A stretch of 64,000 nucleotides of DNA from Climacium dendroides (Eukaryota > Streptophyta > Bryopsida > Hypnales > Climaciaceae), in assembly GCA_950106755.1 (NCBI GenBank), contig OX467083.1, positions 47,196,555 through 47,260,554 of the forward strand. The letters run 5' to 3'. A model generated the notes under the pieces. The model was not told the DNA's origin and searched no databases. It saw nothing but the letters and a program-made list of their open reading frames with translations. Positions 23,338-35,995 of this stretch are shown one piece after another; within the stretch, counting starts at the first letter, position 1, and each line of letters opens with the position of its first letter. The translations under genes were made by a program, and so were the position numbers.

Positions 23338-23738
23338 AATTGAAAAGTAGGCTTTGTAAAATCAGCAGACTTTAGACCTCATTCAGGCATATTAGATCAA
23401 TTTTTTTCAAAAAACTTTGAACTAAAAAAAGTTGTACAATTAAATTTAATTTCACCTCCAAAAGTCCGTTTGTGCTTTTGAGCTTCCTATAAAAAGTTAT
23501 GGACAAAATTCAGAGAGGGGTCCAACTAGACAATTGTTTTTACATTTGTAAACCTCCTCTCTGAGTTTTATCCATAACTTTTTATAGGGAGCTCAAAATT
23601 ACAAATGGATTTTTGTAGATGAAAGTTAGTTTATTGTAAAACTTTTCTTAGTTCAAAGTTTTTTGAAAAAAGTTGATCTACTATGCCTGAATGAGGTCTG
23701 AAGTCTGTTGATTTTACAAAGTACTTGGAAAAAAAATT
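23338..23738. repeat. 400-bp imperfect palindrome
   Basis: Arms 23338-23520 and 23553-23738 are inverted copies around a roughly 32-bp spacer. Shared phrases include CTTTGTAAAATCAGCAGACTT, CATTCAGGCATA and ATAAAAAGTTATGGA against their complements. It looks like a foldback or MITE-type element; no unambiguous target duplication was found. Confidence 0.8.
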
Positions 23739-23779
23739 GAAAAAACTTAATAAATAAATTACAACTCCTTTTTTCATAA

Positions 23780-23935
23780 GTATGTAGTGTATAGTGCAAT
23801 GGTTGAGAACCTTGTGCCTTCACTTTGAGGTTCAAGGTTTGAACCTTGATGGCAACCAATATATAGTGGTTGTCACTTGGCAAATTGTGGGGGCATGTGG
23901 TAGATATTGATTAGAAAATTGAATTTAAAAAAAAA
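23780..23935 (+). repeat. Possible tRNA-derived SINE
   Basis: TAGTGCAATGG (about 23791-23801) resembles a Pol III A box, and GGTTTGAACC (about 23836-23845) resembles a B box, at SINE-like spacing. The head continues with AACCTTGTGCCTTCACTTTGA, which resembles plant SINE heads I remember. It ends near an A-rich tract at 23930. A single copy only was seen in this window. Confidence 0.4.
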
Positions 23936-24008
23936 TTAAAAATTGAAGAATTTTTCTTACATCATACTTTGTGAATTTTCCATGAATTTTTTGTGTACTT
24001 CAACACAC

Positions 24009-24251
24009 CATCACAAAGTTTAAACCCTATGGTTTAGCAACAATTATCATGTAGTTATTGTTGTTTTAGGATTTGTACATTAATCACATTGTTATCACAT
24101 CATTACAATGCATTACTTCGCATTGTTATCGCATTGTTACAATGCATTGCTTGTAATTGCATTGTAATGATGCGATTAATGTGCGAATTCATGAAATAAC
24201 AATAATCACATGATAATTGTTGCCAAACTGTAGGGTTTGAACTTTGTGATG
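24009..24251. repeat. 240-bp imperfect palindrome
   Basis: Arms 24009-24115 and 24158-24251 are inverted, sharing CATCACAAAGTTTAAACCCT, ACAATTATCATG and ATTAATC...CATTACAATGCA phrases with their complements. A direct copy of the right arm follows at 24385-24488. Confidence 0.75.
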
Positions 24252-24384
24252 ACATAAAATTTACAACAAACATAATAAATTTTTATACATAATTTGTGTC
24301 TTTTGTGCATTTGTGATTAATGTATAGAAGTCACATAGTTAATACAAATAACAAAGTAATATAAATTTTTTGTAGAAATCGTAT

Positions 24385-24488
24385 GCATCGTAATGATGCG
24401 ATAAATTGTAAATTAACGTGCGCACCCATGAAAGAACACTAATCACACGATAATCATTGACAATTTGTAAGGTTTAAACTTTGTGATG
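24385..24488. repeat. Third arm of the neighbouring palindrome
   Basis: Direct, diverged copy of the right arm 24158-24251, from GTAATGATGCGAT to GGTTTAAACTTTGTGATG. It suggests partial duplication or a second insertion of the same family. Confidence 0.65.
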
Positions 24489-25399
24489 TAGATAGAAGGG
24501 GGAGGGGAGGACAAGGTAACCTACCACTTTTATAAAGATAGTGCCTTGTGTTGCCTTAATTTTTTTTAATCTCTTTTGAGTAAAATATTGTTTAAAAAAT
24601 CCTATAGCTCCTCTCACCACTATGAGCACTAAGTAAGTTTACATCAACCTTGCTATAAGTGCCTAGTAGATGATTGGGTATACTTATCTTTATTGTTGAA
24701 CATTTTGAGAAGGTCCTGTTTCAATGGAATGTTTGGAGATTTATTTTATATTTATTGTCTTGGTATGAAAATTGTGAGAGCACATGAAACTCGAACATGT
24801 AGAAAATAGGGTAGAATAGGGTCAAAGTAGAATAAATTTTTTTAAATTTTTACTTAGAAGCAAGGAATTAAGAACAATAGTGCAAAACTTTAGAATATCC
24901 AGTTTTCGGATAAGCAAAAACGTAACGGGTGTTCAGTAACTAGACAGAATCTTCAGCCAAAATCCGGAAAGTATTAGATTCACAGAACCTATGACTTAGG
25001 TTCTAGACTAGGAAACTAGGGTACCATTACGGGGAACAGTCTCAAACCCGTCTTCTCTGGGAATGTTGGGCACCCGGCGGGTACTTAAGCCCACCGCCAC
25101 TCTCTTTTTCTTCTTCTCTTTTTTGCAAGACTTTGCGTACGTTTAGCTAAGTGAAAGAGTGGTGAGATAGGAATTGTGCTAGGAAGAGAAAGGCAAGGTT
25201 GGTGCCCTTTGCACTGGATTAGAATTTTTGTTCTTGTTGTTGGTATTCCATGGATTGATTCGGCAAATTCTGTAAACCTATGGTCACAACTCGGATGGTC
25301 ACTTCAGCTATCCCTTCCGATCTGACCATCCAAAAGCAATTAGAAGAGGACCTAACAAGAATGGGATGCCTAGGACTTTTGTAGAGGCCGTGGAGCCTC
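24489..25399. other. Intergenic, upstream flank of the decayed 25-27 kb frame
   Basis: No gene recognised. CTTAAGCCCACCGCC near 25084 and a pyrimidine-rich tract (25100-25130) could be a promoter or leader of the reading frame that follows. Confidence 0.3.
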
Positions 25400-27222
25400 A
25401 AGAATGATGAAATAATCGCGGAATTCATTATAGGAATTCCGAACCGGTATGAGTTGACGATGAGAGGTCGACCTGTAGCTTAGACCGTAGATATTTGGGC
25501 AAAGGTATACGGATTCACAAAAGTCGGATTTGGATTTGCCTTTCAAGTGGACAAGTACGTGAATGGGAAGTTCTGGAATCTGGCACATCCAAAAGAGGGA
25601 TATGCCATTAGTGATTGTAAGGACAGTAGGCATAAACAGGTGTTGGAATTTTTGATTCCACTCTTGTATCCGGATAAGCTCACCCGGATCACAGTCACTG
25701 TGGTCAATACCATTTGGAGGGCTATTGAAGACCGAATAATGAATTGAGGGCAAGTAATCAGAACGGTAGTTGCGAAACCCACGGACAATGTCTTAAGGAG
25801 TAAGACCAACCCAATTAGCCCATACATGTTCTACCTCTATCACCACCACGAGGTGTTGAGTGATCCGTAGGTGGTGGCATATGACACTGGAGCAACAATT
25901 CAGTAGTACAGCCTTATGGAAGAGTTCAAATCAAAATATTTATAGTCGGAAAAGAAGGAAGACGTTTTGGAGGTGAAGAAGGACACCACTAGGCGACAGA
26001 AGGATCAAAAGAAGTCCACGGATTCGGACTCACGAGGGAAGTTGCCAATGATGGAGAGAGAGGAGCCCAACCAACTTTCGGCTCAAGGAGAGAATATGGA
26101 TCTCTTTGAAACCGGAATCCATTGGATGCGTCAAGCCAAGATGGCGCATGACGGTTGTTATCTTCAATGTTTGCGAGGCGTTGGGAGGCGTCCAGTTGGA
26201 TCACATCATCAAGAAAATCAAACAAATACCAAGACCTAACATTCTACACGAATGGAAGGAGCAAATCCAGAAATTGGAGAAGGAACGAGATGACCACAAA
26301 TTCCAACTGACTTTGATGGAAGGGGAGCTGGACGCTACGGGACAAAGAAAGACGAAAGCTTTCAACCTCGTTCGGAACTTAAAGGAATTGGTCTCATATC
26401 CGGGGGACATCATATTGAGAGCTGAATTCTTCAACGCCTGGTTGATCAATGAAGGCCACGTTACTGGAACAAAAATAGTGATGACCATGGTTGATTTCCA
26501 AGCCAAGATGGAGACGGTGCTGAAAGAAATGCGCCAATTGTTGGGGACCCTAGATCATAACCGGGTCTTGGACTTCTCAATTTTTTTGGAAGTATTCACC
26601 ACCATGTTTTTGGAGTTACAAGCTTTGATCCAGTAGGTTCCTATCACTTCGCCCTCGCCAGCCTGAAAACCTTTCTTTGAATATGGTTCGAATTTCGAAA
26701 GTAAAGGAGAAGACACCAATCAGATCAATTAAGGATCCAAATCCGAGATCAGTTTTGGTGCAGCTGGAAGTTCCCACTTAGTCAAACGTTCAACCCTCAC
26801 AAGCGACTTTCAAAACGCCTACTCTTTCGACCTGCATTGCTTTTGCTCAACGGATAGGAACTTTGACAAATTTAGCTCGGACCTATCCAAAAGATTTCGC
26901 ACCCATGCAACAGTCAACGCTAGTGTCAACACCAAGACATGAGAGTGCCATGGTGAATTTGGCAAAGTATTCACCGGAAGATGAAGTGGTCGTGGAGGAG
27001 ATTGAAGATTCCGAGGAGGAGTCAGCCAAGAGTTATGAGACCAAAACTAAGATGGATGAAGAATTCAAGTCGCCCAAGACTATTTGGTCTGTGCCAACTC
27101 CCAAGGTGATGACTCGGTTGGTAGTGATGTCGACTCCACCTCCCAAGGCTGCTACCAAAAGGTTATCTATGCCAATAGAAAAGGACGGAAGTAGTACGAA
27201 GAAGGTACAGAAGGGAAAGTAG
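25400..27222 (+). pseudogene. Decayed retroelement-like reading frame, unassigned
   Basis: A broken but collinear coding signal. About 25490-25745 contains K-E-G-Y-A-I-S-D-C-K-D-S-R-H-K-Q-V-L-E-F and L-Y-P-D-K-L-T-R-I-T-V-T-V-V-N-T. 25750-25945 has stops but continues with P-I-S-P-Y-M-F-Y-L-Y-H. 26106-26636 encodes a charged, possibly coiled-coil segment of 176 residues. 26863-27222 encodes an acidic, proline- and lysine-rich tail. I recall similar multi-copy hypothetical proteins in plant genomes, apparently linked to LTR elements, but cannot name a family. No terminal repeats were identified. Confidence 0.4.
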
Positions 27223-29460
27223 GTAGTTAAAGTAGTTTTGAAGTAGTTAGGGTTTTTCCGAAATGTTTGTTTCAAAATGGGTTTTCTGTATGTAGGCCCA
27301 AGTTCTGAGTTTATTGGACCAACTAGCCAACGACATTCCGGCAATCCCGGAATGGTCGGTTGTGCTATTGCCTTGGGTTTTGTGGTTGTTGTTAGGCCCC
27401 TTTGTTTTATTTTTAAGGGTGAGCAAATTTATTGCCCTCTCATTCCATCTGAGTTTATTCCATTCTGTTTTCATTCCGTTCTTTAATCTGACCATCTAGG
27501 TGTACGCTCTGAGTTCAATGTCTTGCAAAGAATTTGCTTACTTGTTCACATAAGTGATGGAGTGTAAGAGGGGATGAGCAAAGAAGAATTTGGATCTTTA
27601 GCAACCGGATCAAGCTAAGAGGGTACTTTGTAGAGGAATTTAGATTTGTAAATGAGGACTTGTACGCGGTGACTTTAAATTACCAGAATGGTGATCCGGT
27701 AGAACCTAGGAGTAGTGTGGATGATTAGATGCGGGTCCGGAATCCCAGACCGGATTCCATGCGAAGATAAGTGACCGCTAGAGGAAAGTTCCCACCTATC
27801 AAAAAGTTTGCCAACCACAAGATCAGTCTAGAAACTAGAAAACAAACCTCTTTTAGTTCTGGATGTTCGTAGATCCGTCATTGTAATAAAAAAAACTTAA
27901 CGTGGCCTTGAATGACCTGCTTTCTAGCCGGCCATCCGAAAAGTTGTGAAGGTGCCATTTCCTTGACTTAACTCATTATTTTTGGTGTTTATTTGTTTGG
28001 AAAGAGAAAGAAGAGAGTGTGAGGATTACGAGTGGTGAAGTCCCTACTCCTCTAAAAGAGCAATAGTGGACCCTTTGAGGATAAAACAGAGGTATAGAAA
28101 ACCATTAGGTTGTGGAATCATTTCCGAAAACCGGAATAGACTAGATTCATATTGGAATCCAGTAAGTATTTGTAACCAGAAGAGTATGAGGAGTTTGGAC
28201 GGATTGCTATTCGGATGATTAGATCCTGGAAAAGAAAAGGTCTAGATACCTAAGTTTGGTATCCCTGTGAGTGCCCATTTGGTCACTCATGATTCGGAAT
28301 TGTTTTTTTTTGGATTTTATAAAGTTTTGAATGTTGTTTTATATACAAAAAGCTCAAAAAAGAGTGAATAACCAAAACGGAGATGTCACATACCAATATG
28401 ACCATTGGTCCTAATTGAGGCATTTCTTGTTATTTGTAACCAAATTTTGCATGTAGATAGGGTAGAAACCCAGAAATTGTACAAAATAACTATGTTTAGT
28501 AGAAATTGCCCAACTTCTCTAACCCTGCCTTTCAGTGACAGATCCTAATCAAATTGGTCCAAGGGAACTATATAAAAACCTTAGTATAGATTCCCAAAGA
28601 GAGGTTTCAGTTTTCCCATTCCATTGGCAAAATAGTAGAAACTCCAATTGTTAGCCTACAGGTGAAGAAAACTCAAGACGAATCATAGGAGGGCATCTAC
28701 AACTTAAGTACGGTAGTTCGAAGTAGAAATCATGCCAGGAGTCCAACGGAGCAATCGGCTCACCAAGATTTCCTTTTATTTGGAAGATTCTTTTTTTATC
28801 GGAAGTTAAAGGAGATAGCAGGATTTGATTCTCCCTCCTTAGATGTGCAAAACGAAAATATGAGTTTGCACATCCCTTGTGGAACTCCATGAGAGGTTCC
28901 ATGAAAATTCTCGATTTTTTTTTATCTTCAAAAGATCTTTTTCCGGGTAGTCAACCGCTGAAAGTAATGATGGGAAATTCCTAGAAATTACCCAAGCAGC
29001 AGTAAAATTTCACTAAAAATTAGGGTAGCTTCTTTTATGATTAATAACAAGCTCCAATAAGTTTCATAGAATTCCGATAGTTAGAAGATGCAAAACCATC
29101 AAGATCCTCCAAAATTGACAAATTTAAAGATTAATTGTGGAGTTGACCGGCGTACGGGGAGCATACGGAATTGGATTAAGGTCAAAGTGGGGTCTTTTCT
29201 TACTCCCTTACACCTACTAAAGAGCCTAGGCTAGTTACTTTTCTTAGAAAAGTTGATCTCCAAAAGTTGGGTTTTTATCCAATTTTGGTCTTCTAGTTAG
29301 CGCTAGAAATCTTTGTGATTTTGACGTAAGAAAAAGGGGAGGGGATTCCCTTAGACTAAAAATGGCCTTTTGAAGCCAATGGCGCAATCCGTTTGTGATT
29401 TGGAGCATTTCTCCAAAAGTTAGGAATTTGGACCAACGTAGAAGTGAAAATTGAGCAAAT
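27223..29460. other. Intergenic, no supported gene
   Basis: Short frames only; no repeat with a second copy in the window was recognised. Confidence 0.4.
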
Positions 29461-29528
29461 TAGATGAAAATCTGAATTGATAAGATTACCTTGTAGGAAA
29501 AGAGAGGAGGGGGGTGCCCTTGGGAGAG

Positions 29529-29536
29529 TATATAAG
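29529..29536 (+). promoter_or_regulatory. TATA-box-like sequence
   Basis: TATATAAG after a G/A-rich stretch and before CTCCTCTC, which is promoter or LTR-like. No intact gene follows, so it may be a relic LTR promoter. Confidence 0.35.
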
Positions 29537-29799
29537 GTCACCCATTCTCCTCTCAAAACACCCCTTAGGTTCATTTTGAACCGCCTTGTTTTCATTTGGA
29601 TCCATTTAGTTGGATTTTGGCCATTTAGGCCACGTTGCCAAATTTCCTTGCTTTTGGAGCATTTCAAGCTCTTTTGTTGTTGTTTTTGGAGCTCTCTTGA
29701 AGGACTTGGGGTCCCTTCAAGCTTTGCTAACTTGTTTGCATGTTTTTGTTAAGTTTTTGAAGTGTTATTTTGGGTTTTTTTGGGCGTTTTGTTGAATTA

Positions 29800-30090
29800 C
29801 TAACATTTGTACTAATCCTAGAGAAAATCCCCCTTCGTACCTTGGCGATGCTGCTTAGGGGGACCTCTAGTGTTTGATTTGAAGTATTTTGTGAACTAAC
29901 ACTTGTACTAACCATCACAATACAAGCTCATTGTGTGGGATTTCCCATTTTTTTGGAGTAAATCCCCCTACAAGCTTTGTTGGTGACAAGTCGCGTGTTG
30001 TTGTGGGTTGGATGTGTGTATGAATCTACTAACCATTCCGATTTGAGCTTATTGTGTGGGATTTCACAATTCTTTGTTGAAAATCCCCCT
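29800..30090. repeat. Degenerate tandem repeat of about 110-120 bp
   Basis: The phrase AAGCTCATTGTGTGGGATTT (about 29924) recurs as GAGCTTATTGTGTGGGATTT (about 30045). Each is followed by a TTTTTTGGAG or TTCTTTGTTG spacer and AAATCCCCCT. A third, weaker unit ending AAATCCCCCTTCG precedes them. Confidence 0.6.
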
Positions 30091-30235
30091 AGAGCCTTGA
30101 TAATCGGTATATGTGATCCACATGAGTATGTCAAGTCTTTCCGAGAAGCTTTGAGTGGGATTCAAAGTTCTCCATGTCCACGTGTGCTTGTTATATCGTG
30201 TTCTTTTAAAAAAATTTGAGGTTAATCCCTCTAAT

Positions 30236-30420
30236 ACGGCGAAGCTATCACCCCTAGCAGATGTCTTTAGAAACTTATTAGTTTTGGGTGTTAGAGAAAA
30301 TACGGCAAAGCTATAACTCTTAGTCTTAGAATTTAGGTGTATTTCAAAATCACGGCAAAGCTTTGACTTCATGGGATTTGAATTCTTAGTTATTTTCATT
30401 TTGACGGCAAAGCTTTGAAC
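30236..30420. repeat. Irregular tandem repeats starting ACGGCAAAGCT
   Basis: Units begin at 30236, 30302, 30352 and 30404, 50-66 bp apart. One unit, CGGCAAAGCTTTGACTTCAT, matches in inverse orientation the CTTGAAGTCAAAGCTCCGCCG units at 37385-37523. Confidence 0.65.
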
Positions 30421-30649
30421 CTCTCCTTTCTTTTGATCATTTCTATGTAGTTAGGCCTTTGGCCTTAGTTTGGTCAAGTTGTCATTTTTAATATTAGTCT
30501 TTCTTTAGGGCCGAGATCAAGGGTGTAGTCAGGACGCTAAGAAGAAGGGTCAGTACAAATTGAAGTTCAAAATCTCATAGAAGAGGTCAAGAGCTTTCCA
30601 TAAACATAAAATACAAAGAAATACGAGCTAAAATGAGTAAGATACAAGC

Positions 30650-30691
30650 GGATGAAGTTTCAGACACTAATTAGGACTCAAAACTTCATCC
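30650..30691. repeat. GGATGAAGTTT hairpin, copy 1
   Basis: GGATGAAGTTT and its complement AAACTTCATCC separated by about 20 bp. One of four related hairpins in the window. Confidence 0.7.
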
Positions 30692-31063
30692 ATGCATAAC
30701 TTCTACTAGAAAAGTCCGATTTGCAAGTTCCACATCAACTTAGAAAGCTAGTTTTAGCCTCTACAAGGAAAACATATTAGAAGTCTAAAAATAGTAAGAT
30801 GTCAAAAGTCAAACCGAGAGCTAAGGCATTTAATAAGGAAATTAGAAAATAGATTAGAAGGGAAGAAGGATAGATTAGGGAGGTGTAATTAGCAAGGAAG
30901 AATGCAAAACAAAGTTCTATCTCACCACTTTTTCAACTCTTCTAGCTTAGACTAAGTTTGAGTTCAAAAACTCAATAGGAATGATAGTTGTGAATTGAAA
31001 ACCAAATTGTTAGATTGTTATAGTTGAAGTTGAAGAAGGAGAAATCTCAAGTATCTAGAACAA

Positions 31064-32093
31064 CCAATAGGATTGAGACACGAAGGGTGGACCATGTGAA
31101 ATATCGCAAGGTGTCATTAGGCAAGCAAAAAATGGAAAAGTAGTGGTTAGGAGGTCAAGAGTTTTCTAAGCCAACCATTAGAAAAGTATAGTATAAAATC
31201 CCAAATAGAAGAAAGGAGGAATAGTAGCTAGAATTTAGTTGCAAATTTGTATTAAAAATCTACTTTCAAGCGGTGAGCGTAAATTACCAAGCAATGGAAC
31301 CATGGAGGAAAATGGAGATCTTGGAAGACTCGTCTACAACGTCCAAGACGACTCACAAAGTGAGGTAAGATTCTAAATACCCATATTACTATTAAATTGC
31401 AAAGTAGATGGTTTTAAATACCTTAGCCGAACTAACCTTTCAAGTCAGAATATTAAAACTAGATTTTCTCCAAGTTTTAGATTCAGATTGTGATACCTTT
31501 AGTTTAGAGGTTTTCAAAAATGTCTCACACTTAGAAATCCAACGAAAAATGAGAAAGATAGAGACGGATGAAGTTTAGGGATCAAAATGAATGAAAGTTA
31601 GATAAATCATCCAAAGTCAACCATATTAGAAAGTCAAATAGTAAATAGAGTTCAGAGACCAAAAGTAAAATCTCAAGTAAAATTACAAGGTAGATTAGTA
31701 GAAATCAATGGATGAAGTTTGATGAACCAATTAGCGATCAAACTTCATCCTTCCATAACTATTGTTAGAAAGCTCGGATGAGGTCGAGTTTTATATTTTT
31801 AGAAATGGCATAACATGTTCTATCACTTAAAAATGATAAATCTAGACTGAATTCATTTTGAATAAAAACCACATTGGCTTAGTTAGTTGAGATAAAAGGG
31901 TAAAACTTATAGTTATTTAGAATTTCTTGTTGTTTTGTTTATTTTTCACATGTAAGAGTTAGAAAAGATCCATTGCTTGGAAGGCACAATGGATTGACGC
32001 TAGGCACCCTTAGGACAAAACTTACAAAACAATACTAAGAACCTGGTTGTGCAACACTAGTTTACCATGGGTGGGTAAAAAAGTGCTCACAAT
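31064..32093 (+). repeat. 1.03-kb repeat, copy A (inverse of 57831-58860)
   Basis: Near-identical over its full length to the reverse complement of 57831-58860, from CCAATAGGATTGAG to CACAAT. Internal landmarks are GGTCTACTTTCAAGCGGTGAGC-type sequence at 31260, the 31710 hairpin and CCATTGCTTGGAAGGCACA at 31970. In this orientation it can be read as TGAG...CACA, so it may be a solo LTR or LTR-derived unit. It contains no protein-coding frame. Confidence 0.85.
31710..31750. repeat. GGATGAAGTTT hairpin, copy 2
   Basis: Perfect 14-bp arms, GGATGAAGTTTGAT and ATCAAACTTCATCC, around a 13-bp loop. It lies inside repeat copy A. Confidence 0.85.
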
Positions 32094-34257
32094 CCCCTAG
32101 GATGATATTTCGAGTCATTTTACAACGTTCTGGTGTTGCAAGGATACTTACGCTTAGACCATGCGTATGACAAAAATAATATTTATGAGTAGGGTCATTG
32201 TACATATCATATATCTTTGTTCAATGCAATTCCAACAACAAAAATATGGATAATACTTTCAAATTCTAATTTTGTATGAATAGTATACACTCATATACAC
32301 TCATTCCAAAGATTTGAAGGATTGGAGTAGAAGTGATCTTAACCTTAGAAGGATGTTAGGGCCCAAAAATAGTCAATGGATGATTTTTAAGATTACTTTA
32401 GAAATAAAAAATACACTTGTTGGTACAAAAATCACATTATTTTGGAAAATATTGTTGGTGATAGCTTTTCTTCTTTTCACAATTAGGTTTCAATAGTATG
32501 TGTGGCATATTTGTAGCATAATTGAGTACAAAAGTAGCAAGATCCAAAATTGTTGAGTTCAATAGTGATCTCTAGTTTAATCCAATTTCCACCCCTTTGT
32601 TTTCTAATGTAGTGAAATTGTAAAGGATTTGCATTTCGACAAATTCAATCAAAGTTAAATTAGATTTCTACACATGACAAAATGATAATTTAATAATTTA
32701 TCATTGCACAATTTTTAAGATGCATTTGAAATACCATTTTAATCGTGTAAGAAATGAAGAAAATTGCAATAACCACTTAGAGTCTTGGATAGAAAGTGGA
32801 TGTAGATTTTGAGTTTTTAACTTCTAAAGGTTCATGATTAGGTTTTATTAGAGAACATTCCAAAATTGTCATTTCTAGTGCAAAGAGCTAAAATTAAAAG
32901 AAAATATATTGCATATCTAAATGTAGGATCTTATACAGCAGTACAAGACTTATATAACAATTTGTGTAAAAGAATTCAAAAACTTTGACCATTTAGATTG
33001 TAAATTATTAGTATTTAAAGTGGAAAAAAATATTTTGTGAATCTAACAATCATAGGTTTTAAAGTTTGAGTCTTCTTAATTTTAAATGCAAGATAAAAGG
33101 AAAAAAATTAAATTACAAATAGTTCTATAATGGAATTGAAATATGTCAATCTTGGTGGTGAGATTATTATAGCAAATAATCTATAAGTGATTGAACTTTT
33201 TGTTTTAAAAAATTGTGAAAATCGAGCTTGAAAACAAATTATCTATGATATTTTTTCAAGATGCTATTGCTTGATAGCTTGTAAAACAAGACTCATTATA
33301 ACTTTCACAATCATGATTAATCCAAATTGAATGGATAAAAGCTTTCCAAGTAGACATGAATATAATTTGCAAAGGAGATTTTTTTTTAATTAATTTTTAG
33401 TTTCTTGAGGGTTTTTTTGTTGCTAAGAGTTGAATGTTTTGAGTTTAGAAGAGCATAACAATTTTTCCTAACTAAACATTGAATTTGTAATTTTTTGCAC
33501 TTAGCCAAGTGCATTAGTAATACAACAAGAAATGTTCATTTTTTAGATTTTTGAAAATATGGTATACCACTTTTATAAGTAGTTCAAGATTTTTTTTTTG
33601 TAAATTGTGAAATATATATCTTTCATTTCTACTCCCAATTATACACTAGTATACATGATGTGATTAGAAATGCACTTCATAATTGTAGGAATTTGTAGTT
33701 TTGAATATGGAATCATTTAAAAGCTCAATTCTAAATATACACAATGTACTTGTTCCTTATGATTCTCATTTACTTCCAATCATACACATAAACTACATAA
33801 AATTTATTCGTAGTTTGAAAAATAGCACTCTATCAATTATTACAATTCCATTGTAAAAGAACAACAAACTTGTCGTCACACAAAAAACCAAACCATGTTG
33901 TTGTCAAACTAAAAACAACAACATCTACTAATGTCACTCTCTATATGAAGTTTGTCACTCCAATAATCTAATGGCTCTAAAGTCTCTACAATTATCCTTG
34001 AAGATTGACTTCCTATGCCTTCTTCTAAAGTATATATAGGTTGTGTATTGAATAATTAATGCACGATCCTTAAGTGCATTTTGCAATTTAGTTGAATCAG
34101 AGACCCTACCAACCACAATTTTAGCTTCTAAAGAAATAACTATGTTTCCATGGGATGATGGAATGTCTCCTTCAAGATTGATGTTATCTATTTATACCTA
34201 TATTGACCCTCAACTCCAATACGACAATATCAAATAACCTCTTGGTTATAATATAGT
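32094..34257. other. AT-rich intergenic DNA
   Basis: No gene or repeat recognised beyond simple A/T runs. Confidence 0.5.
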
Positions 34258-34690
34258 CCATTTGCTCTTTTGGTCTTAAGAGGTTGTGAGTGTTTATTCA
34301 CCCACCCATAGTAAACAAACTAACACAACTAGATTCTTAGTTTATTTTATGTTTTCCTACTATTAAGTACCTAATGTTAGTTCATTGTGCCTTTCAAACA
34401 ATGAATCTTTTTCTAATGCCTAAGTATACTTTAAATATACAGAAATCTAGTCAAAATATAACTTAAAATATAATTATCAAGTAATTATCTAGTCTAATCA
34501 AGCCGTTGTGGTTACTTTGAGAAAGTTAAGTCAAACAAAAACCAAATACACAAGCTTGTAGACCATTATTTCCTCTTTCCAAAACTATTAAGATCACTCC
34601 AATCAGACCTTCTTAGTAAAAGTTAGGGCTGGATAAAGTTTGATCGCTAATTGATTCGTTAAACTTCATCCATCAATTTTCTTTAGATCT
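34258..34690 (-). repeat. Diverged copy B of the 1.03-kb repeat
   Basis: Matches the 5' 400 bp of 57831-58860 in the same orientation, with many changes: TTCACCCACCCATAGTAAAC, then ATTGTGCCTTTCAAACAATG, then the GGATAAAGTTTGATCGC hairpin at 34631-34671. It is an older copy of the same family. Confidence 0.65.
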
Positions 34691-35740
34691 TCAATTCAAA
34701 TCAAGGTGAAATTTAAAAATTATGCTTATAATACTATCTTGTATCTAAAACTTAAGTTGTGTCTTGATTGGACTCTTTCCTTAGGTTTTCATCCATTTTA
34801 TCTTAATACTTCATCCTCTTGTAACTCCTTGATTTTTAAGTCTTTTTAGAAGTATAAGATACTTTTGGATTGTTCTTAACTTGTTCTAAGATTTTATGAT
34901 TTTGACTTGTTATCCTAATCTATTTCTTACATTCTTGCTTAAGACTCCTTGAATCTAATGGTTCGGTTTAACTTCTGTGGACAAGTAAAAAAAATTAGTG
35001 GTAAATTTTGTGTGAACCATAATATTGGTTCACCTTTAAGATAATTGAAAATATAAAAACTATGTGTGAGATTTGAAGTTCAAAACTGTTAATACATTAG
35101 ATCAAACTATAATCATTAGTTAGAAGACTTTTAGTACATAGGACAAGAAACTAGATCAAAATTTCAATCTAAAAATATTTAAAAAGATAAAAAATACAAA
35201 AAGGAATTGAAAACAAGGATTAGAAGTTGAAAATGGATCTAAATATAAATAAAAAACCAACAAAAAAGAAGAAATATGAAAAGCACAAAAGAAGTTATCA
35301 AACTTAAAACTACTATGAGAAAACTAACATAGTGGTAGAAACTCTAATTTAGGCAATTAGTAATGATTTAATGAAATTTCAGTAAATTAGCTTGGATGAA
35401 AGTGATTAGGAGTGTTAATTAATTAGTTAGTTGGGGGAAAAGGTCAAATTAGGTTTAGGAGCTCTTTCTCCACTCTCTCTTGGTTGTTTGGGGTGTGCTT
35501 GTGTTTTTGGGGAGAGTCAAGTGAAGAAAAAATGCAACAACAAGTACAAAATTAAGAGGTAGAATGAGTAGAGAGGAAGTTTAGAACAATTTGTCGAGTA
35601 GGTTTCACCATTTTAGGAGGGAAGATTGGTGAAAAGTGGAAATGGTTTAGGTCAGATGAGAAAGATGTTGGAGGAAGGGGGTGCTGTCGCAATAAATGGA
35701 GAGCGCCAACTTTGACGAGCAACTGCAGGAGCGTGGGAGG
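34691..35740. other. Intergenic, no supported gene
   Basis: AT-rich; no gene recognised. Confidence 0.4.
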
Positions 35741-35995
35741 TCGAATGGAGCTGAATTTTGGAGGGTAGTTGCACCTTCAAGTGAGCTTTCCAATGAGTCT
35801 AGTCTTGCCCAATTTGGAGCTGATACGAAGAAATGGTGGTCAATTTTGCCGCGGGATTTTGAACAGCCAACTTTGGTGGGCTATTACGAGAGTATGGCAA
35901 GTTGGATTGAAGTGAATTTTGGAAGATAGGAGCGCCTTGAAGCTAGCTTCCAAACGAGACCAGTCTCACTTGATTTGGAGCAAATTTGAGGCGCT
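35741..35995. repeat. Degenerate tandem duplication, period about 160 bp
   Basis: GAATTTTGGAGGGTAGTTGC (35752 on) and GAATTTTGGAAGATAGGAGC (35913 on) begin two aligned units. Both continue with CCTT-AAG, AGCTTCCAA, GAG-C-AGTCT and ATTTGGAGC phrases. A 77-codon open frame across the first unit is not supported as a gene. Confidence 0.55.

Noticed and set aside
29477..30399. Frames of 80-111 codons around the 29.5-30.4 kb repeats
   Set aside because: Run through tandem repeats without conserved motifs.
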